From positions 76,690,863 through 76,754,862 of the forward strand of contig CM064861.1 of NCBI GenBank assembly GCA_032719365.1: a stretch of DNA of 64,000 nt. The letters are read 5' to 3'. Under the pieces are notes generated by a model, which saw nothing but the letters and a program-made list of their open reading frames with translations, did not search any database and was not told the origin of the DNA. The DNA is from Prinsepia uniflora (taxonomy: Eukaryota > Streptophyta > Magnoliopsida > Rosales > Rosaceae). Of this stretch, positions 57,651 through 64,000 are shown piece after piece; the stretch's first letter is position 1, and each line of letters opens with the position of its first letter. The position numbers and the translations under genes are program-made.

Positions 57651-60600
57651 ATGGCCCCAAAGCATGTGGTTAGCCGCTTCAAGAAAGTACAAAAAATCAT
57701 GGACACACACCTGGCCGACTTGGATGATCATTTCCATTACATGTGGCCCGACCGTCCTGGCTCTCATCTTAGTCCAAATTTCTCAAAATTTCCACCCGGC
57801 TTCTTAGAAGTTTTAAAGGAGGGTGAGGATGATGCCCCCTTGTTCTTACGTGAGAATCTATATTGGCCCGCTTAATGGGGCCTTCTCAAGCCAACAAAAA
57901 GCTGGCTAGTTGGGCCCTTTTACAAGCTGGTCGGGTAAAAAACACAAAACACTCCACCGACCGCATCTAGTACAAGTCCTCCACCGACCGCATCTAGTAC
58001 AAGTCCTCCACCGGCCCAAGGTAAAACATTTTGGACTGGTACAAAGCCCTCAAGCCAAAATTGAGTGGGATCTGGGATGAAATCAGGATCTCTCATACAT
58101 TAGAGCTTTGTGCAACCGAGCACTTCTCATGCGACTGTGCACTCATTCAAGCTGGGTTATGTTTCTCGACTTCATCCAATAATTGCATGAGGCTCCATTT
58201 CGGGCTGATGACTCCAACCTTACTTGACCTGGTCGCTATGCTCGACCTGCGTCCACATGGAGTGCACTACTCGGTTACTAGCCTCCCCGACCCAACACTT
58301 GACCTGAACTATGACAAACACATCAAGACTTACAATGGTTGGGTAAAATTTTACTATGGCTTTGATGGCGATGCTCTCGGGTCACCAATGCCACCCACTA
58401 ATGGGGTATCTCGCGTGGAGCATGTAGCCTTCCTACAACTCTAGCTCAGTAAGTTCTTTTTTTGCCCGGCCCCCCCCCCCCCCCAATCTCTTTCGGTTAC
58501 TAAAGATGTTCAGCCATTGGCCGAGGTCCTCGCGGATGACCAATCTATAGCTTTAGGACCCTTAGTTTTGGACTACCTGTATAGGACACTAGCCAACAAT
58601 ATCCACCCTAAACCCATGTTGGCCAATGTCTCTGGGCCATTATGGATTTTCCAACTCTGTCTTCAACTTTACTTTCCTGAGTTAGGGCCCTTGACCCCAA
58701 ACTTTACCAATGACAAACTTCTTGGTGACACCCTACTTTCACTTCCTCTACCTAACCATAGTGCAGAAGAGTGCTTCAAGTTATTATACCATTGTGTGAG
58801 GATAGGAAAAATCATTAATTCTCCATTTTTCTAGCCCGGCGTCACCCTAGCTATCTAGCTTTCAGCCTAAACACTATTCCTACAGACGATGTTGCTGATT
58901 AACACATGCAACTATGGGCCAGCATCCTTGTCACCTGAGCCCAATTACGGAGTCTGAAAACCACTTCTTAGCTTGGAGAATTTCTTTAAAAAAAGTAGAA
59001 GATGCTAAGCATATTGTTCGCCTCCAAGCCCTCCAATTCGACGAATTTGACATTGAGAGTCGCCTTCTGGACTTCGATTGCCTAAATGAGTCTCGTGACT
59101 TTTGGACCAATCTATCAACCACCTAGTTTAGTAAGCCATATGAGGTCCACGCTATGAGGATATTTAATACTTTTCCTGCTCTCCCTAAGCGGCGTAATCC
59201 CAAGTCGGCAGCCTCAAACTCCAAAAGTACTTGTAAGATTTTTGTTTTCAATTTTTTGACTTGGCATCTTTTTCATAATTAAATGCCATATCGTGAATTT
59301 TGTTTGGATTGGCCTTTTGAAGCTCAAGCCAAAGCTACCAGCTCTCCTGCTCAGCACCCGCCTACCAACCATGTCGAGAAGAGACAATCTTTATCCACCC
59401 AAGGTACGATCCATCTTACTTGAATTCTTTGCTATATTTTGCTTTTTCGGCTTCACCCACTTCTACTACCATTTCAAGGGGCCACTGAAGATTCAACTCG
59501 AAATGAATAAAACTGACTGTGAAAAGCATCTAAACGTCCAAAGCTTGTCTCGAATGCCCCCAAGCTGATTAAAGCTTCAGCCTCGACCATAGGAACTTAT
59601 TCGGCCAATTTAGCCTCTGGCCTTCAGGTACGCCACTATTTTTATGAGCTTTGTTTTTTTATTTTTCACCACACAACTATTTTATGTGATTACTTATGTT
59701 CCCACTCTTGTAGGATTTTATGGCACCGACCACTAAAATAATGGTCGCTTTGACTAGGGGAATTGGAGTATGTACCTGCTACTTTTTTTTTCTTTTCTCT
59801 GTGATATCAACATTGTTCTCTAAAACATATTCATAGGTTGGAAAGACAAACTGCGTCTTGCAGCTGGCCGACGATAGCGTGGCCGAATCAATGTCATTCA
59901 CATGGGCCTAAGTTAACTTCACCCTATCACTATTTTTATTACAAGATCCTGCACTTCTAACTCATCCCCTCTTCATTTTTGGGTGGTGCCTTGGACTCGG
60001 AAACCCTCATTGAGGAGACCATTTAGGGGATTTTCCAACCCGACCTAGAGACCCTTATTGAGGAATTTACCCACAAGCCTAACCCACCTTTACAGGCAGC
60101 TTCTACCTGAAGTGATACTGATAGAACTGATCATCATTCTCTCATGGTGAGCTATATTCATTTCTCCTTCTTTTTTATTTTTTGAGTTCTAGATTCTTAA
60201 TATACCTCTAAATTAGGTGGATGCTCCTAGTTAGCTTCCCACCTTGGATGTGCGGTTGGCCTTAGAGGCTAATATTTCTCTTCATGCTTCCATTATTGAG
60301 GAATTTACCCACAAGCCTAACCCACCTTTCAGGCAGCTTCTACCTGAAGTGATGCTGATAGAACTGATCATCATTCTCTCATGGTGAGCTATATTCATTT
60401 CTCCTTCTTTTTTATTTTTTGAGTTCTAGATTCTTAATATACCTCTAAATTAGGTGGATGCTCCTAGTTAGCTTCCCACCTTGGACGTGTGGTTGGCCTT
60501 AGAGGCTAATATTTCTCTTCATGCTTCCATTGCTCCCAATGGGTAGGCACCCAACCTATGCATGTAAATATATTGTATATCAATATGAGATTCACCCACC

Positions 60601-61487
60601 TACACCATTACCACAGGTGGCGACTACACATCCTATACTTGCTTTAGGAGACACGGCCGAGCCTGAGAGCCATATGATGGCTCCAAGTAGTGACCCCGGC
60701 CGGGTGCGATGCTACCCAGCCTCTACTCGACCCTATAAATTTACATACTCTCTTAGAAAAAAGGTAGGCATGTACACTGAATATTTTGTTTATAGAGTCT
60801 TAACCCCTTTCATTTTGTCATGTAAACATCCGCTTCGAATTTGCTTGTTACATTCTCCCAGCTTAAGCAACTAATCGAGAATGATGATGACTCTTCTCTA
60901 CCAGCTACCACTCTAGCAGTTGTATCAGAGTGAGATCCCACGACCGAGGCCACCATCCGAGACTTTCTTGAGTGGGACCTTACCTCCCTTGCTTCCTAGG
61001 CCGACCTCAACAAAGCCACCATCAAAACTTAGCAGGATCCAACTTCTTAACTGATCTATCCACATCAGAGATGGTAGTGTTTTTTATGGCTGAGTTAGAG
61101 AGACGTATTCCAAGCTACCTTGATTTATCTTCCTAGCTTGAAGTGAACAAAACCTTGGAGAGTGAAGTTGCTTCGATCAAGACTTCTCTTAGGGACACGA
61201 TTGAGTTTAGTCGCCAAAATGATCGTGAGCTTGCATCCGTTGAAGAGAGAAGTCAACTACTCCAAAATGAGATGTTGGAGATGGATGCCAGAAAGCAGGC
61301 CCTCCTGAAGGAAAGAAGCGATAGGTACCAAGCCACCAAGCCACTTGATACCCGACTCATGGCGAAAAAGAAAGAGGTTAAAGAGGTTAAATCTAAGAGA
61401 GAGGTACATTTGGATACGAAAGCTCGTGGAGACCACCATTGGGTCACCCTCAAGTTGATATTGCGGTCTCACTTCCTTAGTCACTAG
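57651..61487 (+). pseudogene. Plant mobile domain (PMD) gene carried antisense in Gypsy, copy 2
   Basis: The start MAPKHVVSRFKKVQKIMDTH follows the 5'-UTR intron. The first frame runs to PLFLRENLYWPA, where a stop replaces what is coding in copy 1. The mobile domain core has MTPTLLDLVAMLDLRPHGVH, YNGWVKFYYGFDGDALGSP and RVEHVAFLQL, then a TAG where the family has Trp, then after a C-run of 15 bases (58470-58484) VTKDVQPLAEVLADDQSIAL, GPLVLDYLYRTLANN and GPLWIFQLCLQLYFPEL. Introns sit at the same places as in copy 1. An exon absent from copy 1 may lie near 59714-59768. The C-terminal part from 61143 is a coiled coil ending DHHWVTLKLILRSHFLSH. Several stops and frameshifts make it a pseudogene. 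Confidence 0.75.
60057..60532 (+). repeat. 238-bp tandem duplication inside the PMD gene, copy 2
   Basis: attgaggaatttacccacaa starts at 60057 and again at 60295; the two units are nearly identical, with one base missing in the second (tttacagg against tttcagg). Copy 1 of the gene has a single unit. The duplication covers an exon-intron junction. Confidence 0.85.
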
Positions 61488-61816
61488 ATATGTTTCTCGG
61501 TCCACTAGTATACTTTTATTATCAGCTTGGCTACCATATTTTATAAACCATGAGGCTATTTTTCTTGTCTTGGTAGTCACTTTGCCATCTATTGGCATAT
61601 TTTGTAGCCACTAGATTGCCCTAAGAAGTTTATGTTCAAAGCTTTTTGGCCACCATTTTTTTTCTTAGCAGGCTTGTTTAACTTTGGTCACCTGTTGGCC
61701 TACCTTATAATGAAATATCATTGGCCACTGAATTCAATTATACCCATTACATGATGCGCTATGACAAATATACATTTATATTAATTGAAAATTAATTTCT
61801 TGTTGGTTGTTGCCAT

Positions 61817-62977
61817 CTACGAAGACGTAGGGTAATATTTCTTAAGATACCAGCCATTTATTGGGAGACCATGAATTCGGTCACTCATATAACGCAACAT
61901 ATAGGCCCATTTTCCTAGCACTTGGTGAACTAAAAATGGTCCTTCCCAATTTGAAGACCATTTACCGAACCTACGATCTTTTGCTCCCACAGATAGTATC
62001 GTTTTCCAAACCAAGTATCCTAAACCAAAACTTTTGGCCTTAGTCATCTTGTCATAGGCCCTAGCCACTGTTTCTTTTTTAGCCTTCAACTTGTCCAAGG
62101 CATTCAACCTTACTTCATCTAAATTATACAACTCGTGAAACATGGCCTGGTTGTATTCATCCTCACTCTATTCGGTATGGTGTGCTATCCTCGAAGATTT
62201 TACATTCATCTCGATTGGCAACACGACATCATGGCCGTAAGTCAATGCAAATGGAGTTTTTCCGATGGCCGCCCTCTTTGAGGTTCGGTAAGCCCACGAA
62301 GTGTTGGACAAGAGGGAATGCCAATCTCTAGGATTTTCTTCAATCATTATTTCTAAGATTCCCTTAATGACCTTGTTGCTAGCCTTGGCTTGACCATTGG
62401 ACTCAGGATTATAAGGTGTAGAATGTGCTAGCCTTAAACCCCAGTTGGACGCAGTCGCGTCAATTGTTGTTCCTGTAAAGGCCTTGCCGTGATCCGTCAT
62501 GATGGACTTTGACATCCCAAATCGGTGAATAATGTGTTTCTCTATGAACTCTATCAGTTCAATTTGAGTAACCTTCTTTAATGGGATGGCCTCCACCCAC
62601 TTAGTGAAAAATTCGGTAGCCACTAAGATGTATTTATGGCCTTTGGATGACTTTGGGTCGATTTGGCCAATTATGTCCATCGCCCAACCCTTGCATGGCC
62701 ATGCTTTTACTATCGGGTTCATTGGCCCAGCCGGGACATGTTGGATAGGGCCATGCCTTTGGTATGCTTGGCACCCTTTGGCATAGTCAATGCAGCCTTT
62801 TAGGATTATTGGCCAATAATAAGCATGTCTTCTTGAAAACCACCTTATTTTAATCCCGGCTTGATGAGCTCCACAGATCCTTTCATTGATTTCAGCCATG
62901 GGCAAGAATTGATCGTCTTTACCAAAGCAACTCATTAACAAATCATTAAAGCTTATATGAAAGAGTTCATTGTTCAT
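61817..62977 (-). pseudogene. Gypsy integrase, second element
   Basis: One long open frame (269 codons) holds most of the enzyme: EINERICGAHQAG (first His changed to Asn) and YAKGCQAYQRHG (one zinc Cys changed to Tyr), then GWAMDIIGQID with the first catalytic Asp, SIMTDHGKAFTG with the second, and STPYNPESNGQAKASNK, where the catalytic Glu is Lys (codon 62384-62386). After a TAG at about 62168 the frame continues to MFHELYNLDEVRLNALDKLK and the GPY/F-type NWEGPFLVHQVLGKWAY. Thus each of the two integrase copies has lost a different catalytic residue. Confidence 0.9.
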
Positions 62978-63063
62978 ATGACGTAATTCTTAGGCATTCA
63001 CCGGGTTTGTTGACTAGAAGGGACACTTAGATTTTTTAAATACTCTATAATTTTGTACTTCAA

Positions 63064-63300
63064 TTATCCGGGTCGACGATCAATACCAACACCTCCAAAG
63101 GAATTTCTCTTTCGACGACCGAGGGAAACGATCTCTTCTCTACTTTGAACATATCTTCGAAAATGTCCTTCGGATATTTGAACCCCGGAGGCCTGTTGAG
63201 CCATCGCGTTGGCTTGAGAATTACTATCCCTTGGCAAGTGCTTCAACTCCACCTCATCAAAATCATCCAATAGTTGCATTTCCATCGTGTGGTAAGCCAT
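63064..63300 (-). pseudogene. Second RNase H (aRH), truncated, second Gypsy element
   Basis: It reads AYHTMEMQLLDDFDEVELKH, then LPRDSNSQANAMAQQASGVQ, matching the aRH of the first element at 21230-21400. The similarity stops at about 63300, where the first element continues with accaacagattctgg and this one with unrelated DNA. The tail to 63064 is the element's linker before integrase. Confidence 0.8.
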
Positions 63301-63672
63301 CATGGCATCCGGATACTCGTAGCCGCACAATTCCAACTCAACCCAACTGGCTAAAGGTCACCAATCCATCTGATCAACATCCAAACGCCATCCGGCCCAA
63401 CCGGCCACCAACAATCGGCCTCGTCGGCCTACATATCTCACTACCTCAACGAGCTACTCTCAGGCCCCTCAGGTCAACCAACCTACTTGTCCGTAGCTCA
63501 CCGGCTACATCCGGATTACTTTTACTAGCACTATCGTATCCAGGTTGCTGTCAGGCTGTTCTGTGTCGAAACATCACATCCATAGTAGCATCACATCACC
63601 CAAGTCGACGAACCAACAACTCTGGGAACCAAACCTCAGGTAGAACAGACAAAACCTCGCTCTGATACCAAT
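63301..63672 (-). mobile_element. Internal end of another LTR retrotransposon
   Basis: The sequence is unrelated to the Gypsy element on its left and ends with an initiator tRNA-Met primer binding site (gctctgatacca on the plus strand, 63659-63670) immediately before an LTR start. It is CA-rich and has no coding motif. It lies on the minus strand, with the 5' LTR to the right. Most of its interior must be deleted, or the junction at 63300 is a rearrangement. Confidence 0.65.
63659..63670 (-). other. Primer binding site for initiator tRNA-Met
   Basis: The minus strand reads TGGTATCAGAGC two bases after the LTR end, as in the LARD element at 32384-32395. Confidence 0.85.
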
Positions 63673-64000
63673 TGTCAGGGCCCACCCCCAATCCCCCGGG
63701 ATTAAGGGCTAAACCCCGCTCCCGTCTAACTTACGCATGACACAAGGACCAAACAGACGTCTAACCTCCGTGTGACACGTAAGTCGGACAAGGGAGTTCC
63801 GATCCGACCATCTCAACAAATTTCGAACTTCCCAGAGTGCGCAGAGTCTACTGTGGGTTGTGTGTGTGATGTCTCCATCTCTCTCGACCGACAGCTCGCG
63901 CCGTAACAACCTGGAGGGTATCGAAAACACGAAAAGACTGTGAGTGTACAAAAATAAAGTTTAAGTTCAATAAAACAGTTATCAGAAAACACATACATTT
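63673..64000 (-). mobile_element. 5' LTR, start only (runs off the window)
   Basis: It starts TGTCAGGGCCCACCCCCAAT, followed by cccccgggattaagggc. The general plan (tgacaggacccatcccaatccccccgggatta in the LARD family) is similar, but the sequence is clearly different, so it is a third related family. The part from about 63830 (cagagtgcgcagagtc) to 63950 recalls the LARD LTR at 26305-26400. Confidence 0.75.

Larger units (their letters stand above)
55594..63300 (-). mobile_element. Second Tat-type Gypsy element, truncated at both ends
   Basis: In minus-strand order: part of the second RNase H (from 63300), integrase, then the antisense plant-mobile-domain gene, the polypurine tract and a truncated 3' LTR. 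The order is the same as in the element at 14188-39843, and the two are clearly related along their whole common length. The gag, protease and reverse transcriptase parts are missing because another LTR element begins at about 63301, and the LTR lacks its terminal part. So it is a fragment of an old insertion. Confidence 0.85.

Overview
This window reads as nuclear DNA of a flowering plant, most likely a dicot, from a repeat-rich and gene-poor region. The reasons are CACTA, hAT and LTR retrotransposons with plant-type domains (Transposase_21 and Transposase_24, DUF4216/DUF4218, plant mobile domain, dual RNase H), a TIR-NLR-type leucine-rich-repeat fragment, and one small cysteine-rich secreted peptide gene with an intron just after the signal peptide. 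Almost all the rest is transposable elements, many broken, so the annotation is mainly a map of who inserted into whom. Target-site duplications (TSDs) fix most boundaries.

Layout. 1-13681: right-hand part of a CACTA (En/Spm) transposon whose left end lies outside the window. It holds a decayed TNP2-type transposase gene (3008-6100), an array of about 345-bp tandem repeats (about 6800-8479), a decayed TNP1/Transposase_24 gene (about 11650-13160) and the right terminal inverted repeat. Two solo LTRs of related families (4-3002 and 8898-11151) have inserted into it. 13720-40765: a locus that is duplicated at 54225-55060. In the first copy a small hAT element (13938-40086, TSD gttaacgt) was hit by a Ty3/Gypsy Tat-type element on the minus strand (14188-39843, TSD gactt). 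That element's gag was then hit by a non-coding LARD-type LTR element (26186-35649, TSD acttc). The copy at 54 kb keeps the empty hAT site.

40766-49073: a second CACTA-like element (TSD tta) that carries fragments of three host genes on the minus strand: a DEAD-box RNA helicase resembling RH57/ROK1, a SAR1 GTPase, and an unidentified coiled-coil protein. It is itself hit by a hAT element (42119-43166) and by a solo LTR (45015-47129) of the same family as the large Gypsy element. 50440-51722 is a decayed gag-pol remnant. 53257-53733 (minus) is the only gene that looks intact: a defensin-like secreted peptide with a TATA box, one intron and eleven cysteines.

55594-63300: a second, truncated copy of the Tat-type Gypsy element, again on the minus strand. 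Both copies carry, between integrase and the 3' LTR and on the opposite strand, an intron-containing gene with a plant mobile domain and its own TATA box and 5'-UTR intron. It looks like a captured host gene travelling in antisense, and with the gene-fragment-carrying CACTA element it is the most interesting content here. From 63301 another LTR element of different sequence begins, with a primer binding site at 63659-63670 and an LTR running off the window.
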